This document shows positions 18,112 through 27,640 of a DNA stretch of 64,000 nt, piece by piece. The translations under genes and the position numbers were made by a program. The notes under the pieces are model-generated. The model did no database searches and had not been told where the DNA came from. It was given only the letters and a program-made list of their open reading frames with translations. Source of the DNA: an uncultured Pelagibacteraceae bacterium (lineage in GTDB: Bacteria; Pseudomonadota; Alphaproteobacteria; Pelagibacterales; Pelagibacteraceae); contig CACHOJ010000002.1 of the NCBI GenBank assembly GCA_902581405.1, forward strand, positions 1-64,000. Direction: 5' to 3'. The stretch's first letter is position 1. Each line of letters opens with the position of its first letter.

Positions 18112-18884
18112 TTAAAATTTAACACATCTCTCATTGAGTATAAGCCAGGCTTTTTTTTCATTAACCATTTACCTGCTGTCAAAGCTCCTTCACTATATAG
18201 AGCTCTATCAAATGCCTCATGATTAAGTGTTATAATTTCTTTACCACTGGAAAATTTTACCTCGTGTTCCCCGATAGTTTCACCTTTACGTATTGAGTTA
18301 AAATTAATTTTTTTTCCAAAAGGAAAACTTTTTTTATTTAAGTATTTTTTTCCAACTAAATTATAAAAATCTTTATTTTTGCCAATTGCAATACCTTTAC
18401 CTAACATTAATGCTGTTCCTGATGGGTGATCTATCTTATGTTTATGGTGAACCTCGTAGATTTTACTTAAAAAACTTTCTCCTAATGATTTAGATGCTAT
18501 TTCAGTCAAATACATTAACAAATTTATACCTAAACTCATATTTCCAGCTTTCAAAATAGGAATTTTTTTTGAAAACTTTTTGATAAAATTCTCTTCTTTT
18601 TTAGTAAATCCAGTTGTACCAATAACAACTCTTTTTTTTAATTTTAGTGCTATTTTAAGAATTTCAAAAGTACATTTAGGAACAGTAAAATCGATAATTA
18701 CATCAACATTTTTAAAAGAATATTCATCATTCAAACTAGGTTTTATTCCAGCAATTTTTTTTTTTATTATTCTATTTTCTGTAAGTGTTATTAATTTAAA
18801 ATTTTTATCTAATCTAGAAGATTTTATGAGTTGTTGGCCCATTCGTCCCATGCAACCAGATATCGCTAATTTTACTTTGCTCAT
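18108..18884 (-). CDS. dapB: 4-hydroxy-tetrahydrodipicolinate reductase
   Basis: DapB makes tetrahydrodipicolinate in lysine and diaminopimelate synthesis. The 258 residues have the N-terminal nucleotide-binding loop AISGCMGRMGQ near residue 7 and the family signature VHHKHKIDHPSGTA near residue 150, including the catalytic His and Lys. It is the first gene of the dapB-nth-kinase run and is divergent from the UnbV-like gene with 42 bases between starts. Confidence 0.97.
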   Translation of the reverse strand: MSKVKLAISGCMGRMGQQLIKSSRLDKNFKLITLTENRIIKKKIAGIKPSLNDEYSFKNVDVIIDFTVPKCTFEILKIALKLKKRVVIGTTGFTKKEENFIKKFSKKIPILKAGNMSLGINLLMYLTEIASKSLGESFLSKIYEVHHKHKIDHPSGTALMLGKGIAIGKNKDFYNLVGKKYLNKKSFPFGKKINFNSIRKGETIGEHEVKFSSGKEIITLNHEAFDRALYSEGALTAGKWLMKKKPGLYSMRDVLNFK

Positions 18885-18926
18885 TAATTTATTTTAATAT
18901 ATTTTTTTTAACAATATACAACAATT

Positions 18927-20366
18927 ATGCTTACAAAATACCTTTTAAAATTTTTTTTGGTTTTATGTTTTTTTGTGTTTACCACCCAATCAAAAGCAGA
19001 CTTTTTTAAAGATATTACATCTCTAATTGAAAATAATGATTTTAGACTAAGTTATGGAGTTTCTGTTACTGATGTAAATCAGGATAATAAATATGAATTT
19101 ATAGTTACTGGGTTTGGTTTTTCAAATTTAGCTTTGTCCTACCAAAACGGAAAAATGGTTAATATAAATAAAAGTAAAGTATTTGATGATCATGAGAGAA
19201 AAACAATTGGAGTAGCAGCTTGTGATATAGATCAAGATGGTTTCGAAGAAATTTATTTTTTAAATACCGATACATATAGTGGTGAAAAAAAATATTCAGA
19301 TAGATTGGTAGATAAAACTGATAATGGTTTCGTTGATTTATTTGAAAAAGACATTAACAAAAAAAATTTAAACTTAACTGCTGGAAGATCTGTTGTGTGT
19401 GTTGACAGAAATGGTGATGGAAAGTATGGCATATATGTCGCCAATTATGGTGGTCCAACAAGATTTTATGAACTTAGCACTGGACAAATATTAGATTTAG
19501 CTAAGCAGCTTAAAATTGATAAAATTACTGGTGGAAGAGCTGTTGTAGCAGGCAATATTATTTCAGGTAAAATTGATATATTTGCAGCTAACGAAAGAGG
19601 TAAAAATTTTTTATACTATAATTCTGATGGGTACTTCCAAGATATAGCGGAAGATTACAAGGTTGATGATCAATATGAGAATGGAAGAGGTACAACTTTA
19701 ACAGATATACTTTATAGAGGTAGATTAGATTTAGTTACATCTAATTGGAATGGTTATCATAGAGCTTATGTTTTAGAAGATAACAAATTTAAAGATATAG
19801 CTACACCGACTTATAATATTCCTACTAGAATTAGAACAGTAATAACAGCGGACTTTGATAACGATGGCTATGATGAGATATTTATGAATAATATTGGTGA
19901 GCCAAATAAATTATTCAAAATCAGAGAAAATGGATTTTTTGAAGAGATAAAAATTCAAAATGCTTATGAGTCCAATGGTTTAGGAACAGGAGCAGCAGTC
20001 GCTGACATTGATGAAGATGGAATTTTAGAGTTATTAGTTTCTCATGGAGAATCTGGTATGCAACCTCTAACAATGTATAAAGCAGATATAAAGAAAGATT
20101 TTAATTATATTAGAATTAAACCTTTAAATAAGTTTGGAGCACCTGCAAGGGGAGCAACAGTTATACTAAATTCAAATCAAAGAAATCATGCCAAAACAAT
20201 TGATGCTGGCTCGGGATATTTGTGTCAGATGGAACCCGTTGCTCATTATGGCATTAGAAAGAATGAAAAAAATATTTCTGTTGAAATTATTTGGACCGAT
20301 GGTTCTTCTCAGTCATTAAAAATAAATGACCTTAATAAGACAATAGATGTAAAACAAAAAAAATAG
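18927..20366 (+). CDS. Secreted FG-GAP/VCBS repeat protein with ASPIC/UnbV domain
   Basis: The 479 residues start with a signal peptide cleaved after QSKA. The body holds several Asp-rich Ca-binding repeats of the FG-GAP/VCBS type (DVNQDNKYEF, DIDQDGFEEIY, DRNGDGKYGIY, DFDNDGYDEIF, DIDEDGILELL), which form a beta propeller. The C-terminal 80 residues are an ASPIC/UnbV domain (RGATVILNS near residue 412). Such proteins are exported and often bind carbohydrate or surface partners; the function here is not known. It lies 58 bases before the Cys-rich secreted protein, suggesting a pair. Confidence 0.88.
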   Translation: MLTKYLLKFFLVLCFFVFTTQSKADFFKDITSLIENNDFRLSYGVSVTDVNQDNKYEFIVTGFGFSNLALSYQNGKMVNINKSKVFDDHERKTIGVAACDIDQDGFEEIYFLNTDTYSGEKKYSDRLVDKTDNGFVDLFEKDINKKNLNLTAGRSVVCVDRNGDGKYGIYVANYGGPTRFYELSTGQILDLAKQLKIDKITGGRAVVAGNIISGKIDIFAANERGKNFLYYNSDGYFQDIAEDYKVDDQYENGRGTTLTDILYRGRLDLVTSNWNGYHRAYVLEDNKFKDIATPTYNIPTRIRTVITADFDNDGYDEIFMNNIGEPNKLFKIRENGFFEEIKIQNAYESNGLGTGAAVADIDEDGILELLVSHGESGMQPLTMYKADIKKDFNYIRIKPLNKFGAPARGATVILNSNQRNHAKTIDAGSGYLCQMEPVAHYGIRKNEKNISVEIIWTDGSSQSLKINDLNKTIDVKQKK

Positions 20367-20424
20367 GACAATAATACTCAATTCAATAAGTAAAGAAATT
20401 AAAGTATTCTAAAATTGTTATAAA

Positions 20425-21123
20425 ATGAATAAATTAAAATATTTTACAATTTTTTTTCTGCTAATAACTTTTAGTTTAATAAAACCATCTTATTCAAAAC
20501 AATTTAATTATTATGCTGACTTAGTAAAAGATTGGCCTAAAATTTTTCCAGATCAGAATAGAAATGCTGCTGGGCCAAAATTTTTTAAACACATCTTAAG
20601 TAAAGAAATTTCGTATAAAGATTTTATTGAATACAATAAATTATATTGTGCTGTTTCTGGATCACTGATTGACCCAAATAGTAAACCAGAATTTGTTTAT
20701 CTAAAAAACGATAAAAATGATGAGAAAATATGCGGATTTTATTACAAGTGTTGTTATCCGTGCTCTTGTGACTTGATGAAATACTCCAAAGTTAAAAAAA
20801 TGAAATATACCTTTACTGATGGTGAGAAAGAATTTTTTGTACTCACTATTAAAAATCCATGTGGTAAAAAAGATTTTCCAATAGAAGTAAACAAGAATTA
20901 TTTTTGTGATGGAAATAAACTTGATGATAGCCAGGTATTTGTATTAGACGAAAGTTTGGTAATTGGCTTATTTCATAATGCAGTAATGTGTAATGCTCAA
21001 AGTATAGCTGCAATTGATGGTCATGAAGTAACTGGACAGTACTGTGAATTAAGAAACAACGCCCCACTTGAGGAAGTCCAAGGAGGTATGGGGGATATAT
21101 TTATTAAATTGGCAAGAGATTAA
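20425..21123 (+). CDS. Cysteine-rich secreted protein of unknown function
   Basis: I do not recognise this family. The 232 residues have an N-terminal signal peptide (hydrophobic core FFLLITFSLI, cleavage after SYSK or nearby). The mature part has ten cysteines, four of them in KCCYPCSCD near residue 111, one in NPCG, and others in NYFCDG, VMCNAQ and QYCEL. That many Cys in an exported protein suggests disulfides or a metal site. It follows the UnbV-like gene on the same strand and meets the OGT-like gene end to end, overlapping it by four bases. Confidence 0.75.
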   Translation: MNKLKYFTIFFLLITFSLIKPSYSKQFNYYADLVKDWPKIFPDQNRNAAGPKFFKHILSKEISYKDFIEYNKLYCAVSGSLIDPNSKPEFVYLKNDKNDEKICGFYYKCCYPCSCDLMKYSKVKKMKYTFTDGEKEFFVLTIKNPCGKKDFPIEVNKNYFCDGNKLDDSQVFVLDESLVIGLFHNAVMCNAQSIAAIDGHEVTGQYCELRNNAPLEEVQGGMGDIFIKLARD

Positions 21124-23063
21124 GTTTCCTGTATTAATTTTAAAAAAATTTTTTCTAAATCTTTTGTAAAATCCTGTACTTGAAATAAAGGGGAGTTTAA
21201 GCAATTATTTTCTATTTCTTTTTTAATTTGGCTTAATTTTTTTTTATCGTTTCCTAATTGAATTGCCATTTCTTCATAGTTTTTTAAAGAATTTGTAGAC
21301 AGCTTTTCCATTTTCACTTGTTTAAGTATACTAGTGCAAACTCTTGAAGCAAAAGATCTTCCACTTAGAGTTATAATAGGTAGTCCCATTCTAATTGCAT
21401 CACTAGCAGTTGTATGAGCATTATAAGGAAAAGTATCAAGAAAAATATCAGCAAGTTTGAGTCGTTTTAAATGATCATCATGAGGCAAACTTTCTGCAAA
21501 AAATATCCTTTCTTTATTTATCCCTCTTATTGATGTTTCATCTTCAATATTATCAATTGCATATTCATTAGGCTTGAGCAGTAAAAGAATACTATTGGGT
21601 ACTTTTTTTAAAATATTCATCCAAGAGTCAAATACCTCTGGAGTAATTTTATGATTTGACCCTAAATTACAAAATATTAATTTATCACTTGGTAAATTGT
21701 ATATATCTCTCTTAACGCTATTAATATCTAGACTTTTATAGTTGGAATTTGGTTGATAACAGTTAGGAAGATAAACTACTTTCTCACTATAATTTACTGC
21801 TTCCTCCTCTGGTATAATTGTCTTATCAGCAATAATATAATCAAAATATTTTGAACCCATAGTTCCAGGATAGCCCAAGTAGTTTATTTGAATAGGAGCT
21901 AATCGATGAGTAAAAATTTCAAATCTATTAAAATTTGTAAACCCACATAAATCTATAGCAATATCAAGACCCTTTTTTCTGCAAATATTACGTATTTTTT
22001 CAGCAGACATATCTTTCACCTCTATAAATTCAAAAAAATCTTTTTTAATTTCTTCAGTCAGTTCATCATTTTTATTTGGTTCAAAAGAAAATCCGTATAT
22101 TTCAAATTTTGATTTATCATGTCTCTTGAATACATCGCGAATTAAATGAAGAACTGGATGATTTCTAAAATCAGGTGAAAAATAACCTATTTTACACTTT
22201 TTACTGTCTCTATTTCTATGTTCAATAGTTGGTGTATCTAATGCTGATGATTTTTCATTGGCATAGATTTCTGCACATATTTTATGTAATTCAGGATTGT
22301 CAAAAGAACTTAATGCAACAAATGGTGCACATACTTTGGCTTGGCGTTTTAGAGATGAAGTTAAATTATTTATAGTGTCATCAAAATCTTTCCAGTCAGA
22401 TAAATACATTTGGCAGTGAATTAATCTTCCTAATAAAAACTTATAATTTTTATTAATTTCGAAAACTTTTCTGTAATTTTCTAATGCCTCATTATATCGT
22501 CTTAACTCATGATATATGTTGGCAAGATTATTAATTGCCAATAAATAATTATTATTTAAACTTATAGACTTTTTATAATTGTTAATTGCATTTTCAAATT
22601 TAAATATTTCTTTTTGTGTATTAGCTAAGTTTGCTAATGAAATAAAGTTTTTAGGATTTAATTCTATGGCTTTTGAAAAATTTTTAATTGCCTCATTAAA
22701 ATTGTTTAGTTTCACGAAACAATTTCCTAAATTATTATAGGCGTCTGAAAAGTCAGGCTTAATCAAAATTAATTTTTTATAAATATTAATTGCTTCATTA
22801 AATTGATTAAGGTTTTGATATGCTGCACCAAGATTATTGTATGCTCCATAATTATTAGGGTCCAAAGAAATTGTTTTTTGGAAAAAATTTATCGCACTCA
22901 CAAAATTACTAGTTTGTAGATTTGCAAGTCCAACCAAAAATAATAATTTTGGATTTGAATTTTGTGAAGATAGAGCTTCTGAGTAAAGTTCTAATGCTTC
23001 CTTTACTTTACCTTTTTTGTGTAATTCAAATCCACGCTCAATTAACTTATTAGAATCTTCCAA
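21120..23063 (-). CDS. TPR plus OGT-like glycosyltransferase (GT41 family)
   Basis: The 647-residue protein has about six tetratricopeptide repeats over residues 1-235 (DPNNYGAYNNLGAAYQNL and similar), then a catalytic half with GYFSPDFRNHPVLHLI near 292, DLCGFTNFNRFEIF near 366, INYLGYPGTMGSKYFDYI near 388, and the donor-site region DTFPYNAHTTASDAIRMGLP near 565. This is the SPINDLY/O-GlcNAc-transferase family, which glycosylates Ser/Thr of proteins in eukaryotes; bacterial members have mostly unknown targets. It is convergent with the Cys-rich gene. Confidence 0.88.
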   Translation of the reverse strand: MEDSNKLIERGFELHKKGKVKEALELYSEALSSQNSNPKLLFLVGLANLQTSNFVSAINFFQKTISLDPNNYGAYNNLGAAYQNLNQFNEAINIYKKLILIKPDFSDAYNNLGNCFVKLNNFNEAIKNFSKAIELNPKNFISLANLANTQKEIFKFENAINNYKKSISLNNNYLLAINNLANIYHELRRYNEALENYRKVFEINKNYKFLLGRLIHCQMYLSDWKDFDDTINNLTSSLKRQAKVCAPFVALSSFDNPELHKICAEIYANEKSSALDTPTIEHRNRDSKKCKIGYFSPDFRNHPVLHLIRDVFKRHDKSKFEIYGFSFEPNKNDELTEEIKKDFFEFIEVKDMSAEKIRNICRKKGLDIAIDLCGFTNFNRFEIFTHRLAPIQINYLGYPGTMGSKYFDYIIADKTIIPEEEAVNYSEKVVYLPNCYQPNSNYKSLDINSVKRDIYNLPSDKLIFCNLGSNHKITPEVFDSWMNILKKVPNSILLLLKPNEYAIDNIEDETSIRGINKERIFFAESLPHDDHLKRLKLADIFLDTFPYNAHTTASDAIRMGLPIITLSGRSFASRVCTSILKQVKMEKLSTNSLKNYEEMAIQLGNDKKKLSQIKKEIENNCLNSPLFQVQDFTKDLEKIFLKLIQET

Positions 23064-23092
23064 AATTTCTTTTAAATTTATCTTATATTAAC

Positions 23093-23194
23093 TTAAATTA
23101 TTCCTATTCCCTCTTTATAAAAATAAGCACCAAGAATTAAAATCGCTAAAATATAAATAATTCCAAAAATAATATATTTAATTTTTTTTTTCAT
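23093..23194 (-). CDS. 33-residue membrane peptide coupled to dnaJ
   Basis: Directly after the dnaJ stop (TAA at 23195-23197) an ATG at 23194 opens a 33-residue frame: a basic start MKKKIKY, one strong hydrophobic stretch (IIFGIIYILAILILGAYF) and a short polar tail KEGIGII. The purine-rich GGAGA overlapping the last dnaJ codons lies eight bases before the ATG, a good ribosome-binding distance. This is a single-pass membrane peptide with N-terminus in the cytoplasm by the positive-inside rule. I know no family for it. The AT-rich sequence makes hydrophobic chance frames common, hence moderate confidence. Confidence 0.55.
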   Translation of the reverse strand: MKKKIKYIIFGIIYILAILILGAYFYKEGIGII

Positions 23195-24325
23195 TTATTT
23201 TCTCCAAAAATTCTTAGCTTTTTGAAAAAACTTTTTAATGCTTGGATTTGATCTTTCGTTTTCAATTTTTCTAAATTTCTCAAGTAATTCCTTTTGCTCT
23301 TTGTTTAAAGATACTGGGACTTCAGTATTAACTTGAACATATAAATCCCCATAGTCTCCTCTTCTCATAAATGGCATCCCTTTACCCTTCAATCTAAATT
23401 GTTTTCCACTTTGTGTCCCATCGGGGATTTTTATTTTTGCTTTTCCTCCATCTATAGTTGGTATTTCAATTGTTGTTCCTAAAGCTGCATCAGTAATTGA
23501 TATTGGAAATTCAAAAAATAAGTTTACCTCGGATCTTTTAAAAAGTTCATGGGATTCAACATTAATAAATAAGTAAAGATCGCCATTACTTGCGCCTTTA
23601 GATCCTGCTTCTCCTTTACCTGATAATCTTATTCGAGTTCCATCATCGACTCCTTTAGGAATTGTAACAGAAAGTCTTTTACTAGCTTGCTTTTTGCCTT
23701 GCCCTCCACAACTTGTACATGGATTAGTAATTTGTTCACCAGAACCAGCACATTGAGGGCATGTTTGTTGAACTGTAAAAAAACCCTGACTTGATCTTAC
23801 TTGTCCATGACCGCCGCACATCGAGCAGGAACTTGGACTATGACCTGGTTTTGATCCTGAACCGCTGCATGTACCGCATCTTTCTGAGGTTGAAAATTTT
23901 ATATCTTGTTTTTTTCCAGAGTAGGCTTCTTCTAATGTGATTGAGAGATCATATCTTAAATCAGATCCACGGTTGTTAGATCTTCTTGATCTTCTTCCGC
24001 CTCCACCAAAACCTTCTCCAAAAAAGTCCTCAAAAATATCAGAGAAAGAACCTGAAAAGTCAAAGTTACCAAAACCACCTCTTCCACCTCCGCCACCGTT
24101 TTCAAAGGCAGCATGACCAAAATTATCGTAATTTTGTTTTCGCTCCGAATTTGATAAAACATGATAAGCTTCTGAAGCTTCTTTAAATTTCTCTTCTGCT
24201 CCTTTGTCACCTTTATTTTTATCAGGATGATATTTTACCGCTTGCTTTCTATAAGCTGCCTTAATTTGGTCAGAACTAGCATTTTTCTCAACACCTAATA
24301 CTTCATAATAATCTCTTTTTGCCAT
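23195..24325 (-). CDS. dnaJ: Chaperone DnaJ
   Basis: DnaJ delivers unfolded clients to DnaK and stimulates its ATPase. The 376 residues have the J domain with HPD at residues 33-35, a Gly/Phe-rich linker around residues 75-115, four CxxCxGxG-type zinc repeats (CGTCSGSG, CSMCGGHG, CPQCAGSG, CTSCGGQG) near residues 150-210, and the C-terminal client-binding domain. It follows dnaK by 28 bases in the same direction. Full length, no oddity. Confidence 0.98.
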   Translation of the reverse strand: MAKRDYYEVLGVEKNASSDQIKAAYRKQAVKYHPDKNKGDKGAEEKFKEASEAYHVLSNSERKQNYDNFGHAAFENGGGGGRGGFGNFDFSGSFSDIFEDFFGEGFGGGGRRSRRSNNRGSDLRYDLSITLEEAYSGKKQDIKFSTSERCGTCSGSGSKPGHSPSSCSMCGGHGQVRSSQGFFTVQQTCPQCAGSGEQITNPCTSCGGQGKKQASKRLSVTIPKGVDDGTRIRLSGKGEAGSKGASNGDLYLFINVESHELFKRSEVNLFFEFPISITDAALGTTIEIPTIDGGKAKIKIPDGTQSGKQFRLKGKGMPFMRRGDYGDLYVQVNTEVPVSLNKEQKELLEKFRKIENERSNPSIKKFFQKAKNFWRK

Positions 24326-24353
24326 AACTAGTTATAGACAAATGGTTGATAGT

Positions 24354-26273
24354 TTAGGCGCTCTTTTCTTTATCGTCTTTTACTTCTTCAAAGTCTGCAT
24401 CAACAACATTATCGTCTTTTTTCCCTTCATCTTTTGCATCTTTAGGAGCTTCACCAGGTTTAGTACTTTGTTGTGATTTGTAAATAGCTTCTCCAAGTTT
24501 CATAGAAGCTTGAACCAAATCTTGGGTCTTCTTTTTAATCTCCTCTACATCAGTTCCTTTTAATGCATTTCTAACATTTGCAGAGGCATCCTCGATAGCT
24601 TTTTTATCTGCATCAGAAACTTTACTTCCATGTTCTTTTAAATTTTTTTCAGTAGAATGAAGCAAAGTATCAGCTTGATTTCTAGCATCGACTGCTTCTC
24701 TTTTCTTTTTATCAGCCTCTTTATTTGTTTCAGCATCCTTAACCATTTGATTTATTTCATCTTCACTTAAACCTCCTGATGCTTGGATTTGAATTTTTTG
24801 CTCTTTACCAGTTCCCTTATCTTTTGCAGACACATTTACAATACCGTTTGCGTCAATATCAAATGTAACTTCAATTTGAGGAACACCTCTGGGTGCTGGT
24901 GCAATACCTACTAGTTCGAAATTACCTAGAACCTTATTATCTGAAGCCATGTCTCTTTCACCCTGTAAAACTCTTATCGAGACTGCAGGTTGGTTATCCT
25001 CTGCTGTCGAGAAAACTTGGCTCTTTTTAGTTGGTATTGTTGTATTTTTTTCTATTAGCTTAGTTGAAACCCCACCTAATGTTTCAATTCCAAGAGATAG
25101 TGGTGTAACATCAAGTAAAAGCACATCTTTAACGTCACCCTGTAAAACTCCTGCTTGAATAGCAGCTCCCATTGCAACAACTTCGTCAGGATTTACAGAT
25201 TTATTTGGTTCTTTACCGAAGAAGCTCTTAACCTCTTCTATTACTTTAGGCATTCTTGTCATTCCACCAACTAGAATTACTTCATCAATTTCACTTGCAT
25301 TTAAACCAGCATCCTTTAGAGCCGTTTCACATGGTGGGATCGTTCTTGAAATAAGGTCCTCAACAAGTGCCTCTAATTTTGCTCTGGTCATTTTCATATT
25401 GATATGTTTCGGACCAGTTTTATCTGCAGTGATAAATGGTAAATTTATTTCTGTTTGTGCAGCTGAAGATAATTCAATTTTTGCTTTTTCAGCAGACTCT
25501 TTTAGCCTTTGTAATGCTAATTTGTCAGATTTGAGATCAATTCCATTTTCTTTTTTAAATTCAGATAATAAATACTCGACTATTGTGTTATCAAAATCTT
25601 CACCACCGAGGAAAGTGTCACCATTCGTTGACTTAACTTCGAATACCCCATCTCCTAGCTCAAGTATAGAGACATCAAAAGTACCTCCACCTAAATCATA
25701 TACAGCAATTTTTTTATTTGTTTTTTTATCTAATCCATAAGCAAGTGAAGCCGCAGTTGGCTCGTTAATAATTCTTAAAACTTCTAAGCCTGCAATTTTC
25801 CCAGCATCCTTAGTAGCTTGTCTTTGAGCATCATTGAAATAAGCTGGAACAGTTATTACAGCTTGTGAAACTTCTTGACCTAAATATTTTTCCGCTGTCT
25901 CCTTCATTTTTTGAAGTGTGAATGCAGATATTTGAGATGGAGAATATTTATTTCCTTTTGCCTCAATCCATGCATCACCTTTATCCGAATTTACAATTTT
26001 AAATGGTGCAGTCTCTACGTCTTTTTTTACAGATGGATCATCAAAATTTCGTCCAATCAGTCTTTTTACTGCAAATATCGTGTTTTCTGGATTGGTTACT
26101 GCTTGTCTTTTGGCAGGTTGACCTATTAATTTTTCATCATTATCTGAAAATGCAACGACTGAAGGAGTTGTTCTAGCACCCTCAGCATTTTCTAATACTT
26201 TAGCCTGTGCACCCTCCATTACTGCTACACATGAATTTGTTGTTCCTAAATCTATACCTATTACTTTACTCAT
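24354..26273 (-). CDS. dnaK: Chaperone DnaK (Hsp70)
   Basis: DnaK is the ATP-driven Hsp70 chaperone. The 639 residues begin [18 protein letters not shown] with the phosphate-1 motif. [15 protein letters not shown] lies near residue 195, VGGMTRMP near 335, the hydrophobic linker [11 protein letters not shown] near 385, and the charged C-terminal tail DADFEEV is present. The 77-base gap to grpE has no CIRCE element and no sigma-32 site I can support. Confidence 0.98.
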   Translation of the reverse strand: MSKVIGIDLGTTNSCVAVMEGAQAKVLENAEGARTTPSVVAFSDNDEKLIGQPAKRQAVTNPENTIFAVKRLIGRNFDDPSVKKDVETAPFKIVNSDKGDAWIEAKGNKYSPSQISAFTLQKMKETAEKYLGQEVSQAVITVPAYFNDAQRQATKDAGKIAGLEVLRIINEPTAASLAYGLDKKTNKKIAVYDLGGGTFDVSILELGDGVFEVKSTNGDTFLGGEDFDNTIVEYLLSEFKKENGIDLKSDKLALQRLKESAEKAKIELSSAAQTEINLPFITADKTGPKHINMKMTRAKLEALVEDLISRTIPPCETALKDAGLNASEIDEVILVGGMTRMPKVIEEVKSFFGKEPNKSVNPDEVVAMGAAIQAGVLQGDVKDVLLLDVTPLSLGIETLGGVSTKLIEKNTTIPTKKSQVFSTAEDNQPAVSIRVLQGERDMASDNKVLGNFELVGIAPAPRGVPQIEVTFDIDANGIVNVSAKDKGTGKEQKIQIQASGGLSEDEINQMVKDAETNKEADKKKREAVDARNQADTLLHSTEKNLKEHGSKVSDADKKAIEDASANVRNALKGTDVEEIKKKTQDLVQASMKLGEAIYKSQQSTKPGEAPKDAKDEGKKDDNVVDADFEEVKDDKEKSA

Positions 26274-26350
26274 AATTTTCTTACCTTCCGAACATATAAG
26301 TGTTAATTTTTATACTACAACCGTTTGTAAGATTTAAATTTTGCCTGTTT

Positions 26351-27001
26351 TTATTGGTTTTTTTCATCTTTTTGATCTTCTTTTTCATATTCCCTCGATT
26401 TTTTCTTTGATACGCCAACTAAAGATGGTCTTAATAATCTTTCTTTCATCATAAAACCTTTTTGGATTTCCTGAACAATTGTGCCAGGCTCTTTTGTATC
26501 ATCTTCTATTTCCATCATTGCTTGGTGAAGATTTGGATCGAGTTTTTCATTTATTGATTTAATTGGTTCAATATTATTTTTTTTAAAAATTGAAAGCATA
26601 TCTTTATTTATAATATTTAAGTGTTCTATTATTTTTTTTAGTGCATCAGTATTTTTTAATTTCTCATCATTTTCTAATGCAACTTTTGATCTTTCAAGAT
26701 TATCTAGTAGGTTAAGGGCCTCTTTAGCAAAAGAATATCCACCATATTCATATGCGTCTTCTTTTTCCTTTTCATACCTTCTTCTTTGATTTTCCATTTC
26801 TGCAAATGTTCTTGCAACTTTATCTTTAAGTTTTTCTAATTCTTGCTCTGGAGTTAGCTCTTCTTTTACTTTTTCCTCTTTTTCGATACTCTGATCATTT
26901 ACTTTTTGATCTTTAGAACCTTTTTCAGATGTTTGATCGTTATTTTGGGTTTCTGAAACTGAGTTGTTATCTATATTTTCTTTTAATTCTTCCTTGTCCA
27001 T
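26351..27001 (-). CDS. grpE: Nucleotide exchange factor GrpE
   Basis: GrpE releases ADP from DnaK. The 216 residues have an acidic, disordered N-terminal 60 residues, a long coiled coil around residues 55-120 (ARTFAEMENQRRRYEKEKED), and the beta domain near the end with GTIVQEIQKGFMMKERLLRPSLVGVSK split over residues 178-204. It heads grpE-dnaK-dnaJ. The usual alphaproteobacterial neighbours hrcA and rph are absent between it and divergent rdgB. Confidence 0.96.
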   Translation of the reverse strand: MDKEELKENIDNNSVSETQNNDQTSEKGSKDQKVNDQSIEKEEKVKEELTPEQELEKLKDKVARTFAEMENQRRRYEKEKEDAYEYGGYSFAKEALNLLDNLERSKVALENDEKLKNTDALKKIIEHLNIINKDMLSIFKKNNIEPIKSINEKLDPNLHQAMMEIEDDTKEPGTIVQEIQKGFMMKERLLRPSLVGVSKKKSREYEKEDQKDEKNQ

Positions 27002-27037
27002 ATTAGTTAATATGGTAAGAAAAAGTATAATTTCTAG

Positions 27038-27640
27038 ATGTCCAAAAAAAAAATTAAAGAAATATTTATTGGCTCAAATAACAAAGGAAAACTAAAGGAA
27101 ATAGCTAATCTATTACCTCAAATTTCAAAAATATACTCAAATTTAGACTATAAAATTAAAAGTCCTCTAGAGACAGGGACTACATTCCAAGAAAATTCAC
27201 TTTTAAAAGCAAAATATTTTTCTAAAAAAACTAAAAAAATTTGTCTGTCTGATGACTCAGGAATAGAGATTGATATTTTAAATAGAAAACCTGGAATATA
27301 CTCTGCAGATTGGGCTGGGAAAAAAAGAAATTTCGATTTAGCAATTAGAAAGGTATATCTAGAAATTTTTAAAAAAGATAAAAACTGGAAGAAGAAGAAA
27401 ATTACTGCAAGATTTATCTGTGTTCTAACAATATTTTGGCCAAATGGGAAATTTGTGAGTAAAATTGGTAAGATCGAAGGTCGTATATCTAACTCAAAAA
27501 AAGGAAAAAATGGCTTTGGATATGATCCAATTTTTATACCTAAAGGAAAAAGACTAACTTTTGGAGAAATGGACCCAAAAAAAAAATATTCAATAGATCA
27601 TCGTTCAAGAGCATTTAAAAAAATTAGAAAATTTTTTTAA
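27038..27640 (+). CDS. rdgB: RdgB/HAM1 non-canonical purine NTP pyrophosphatase
   Basis: This enzyme hydrolyses dITP/XTP to the monophosphate and keeps them out of DNA. The 200 residues have the start motif GSNNKGKLKEI near residue 12, LSDDSGIEID near residue 70 with catalytic Asp, GFGYDPIFIP near residue 167, and SHR-type ending DHRSRAF near residue 188. It starts 36 bases from divergent grpE and its end overlaps the convergent LpoA-like gene by 17 bases. Confidence 0.95.
   Translation: MSKKKIKEIFIGSNNKGKLKEIANLLPQISKIYSNLDYKIKSPLETGTTFQENSLLKAKYFSKKTKKICLSDDSGIEIDILNRKPGIYSADWAGKKRNFDLAIRKVYLEIFKKDKNWKKKKITARFICVLTIFWPNGKFVSKIGKIEGRISNSKKGKNGFGYDPIFIPKGKRLTFGEMDPKKKYSIDHRSRAFKKIRKFF

Noticed and set aside
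26274-26350. Search for CIRCE or a sigma-32 promoter before dnaK
   Set aside because: No inverted repeat of the CIRCE type and no convincing -35/-10 pair could be seen.
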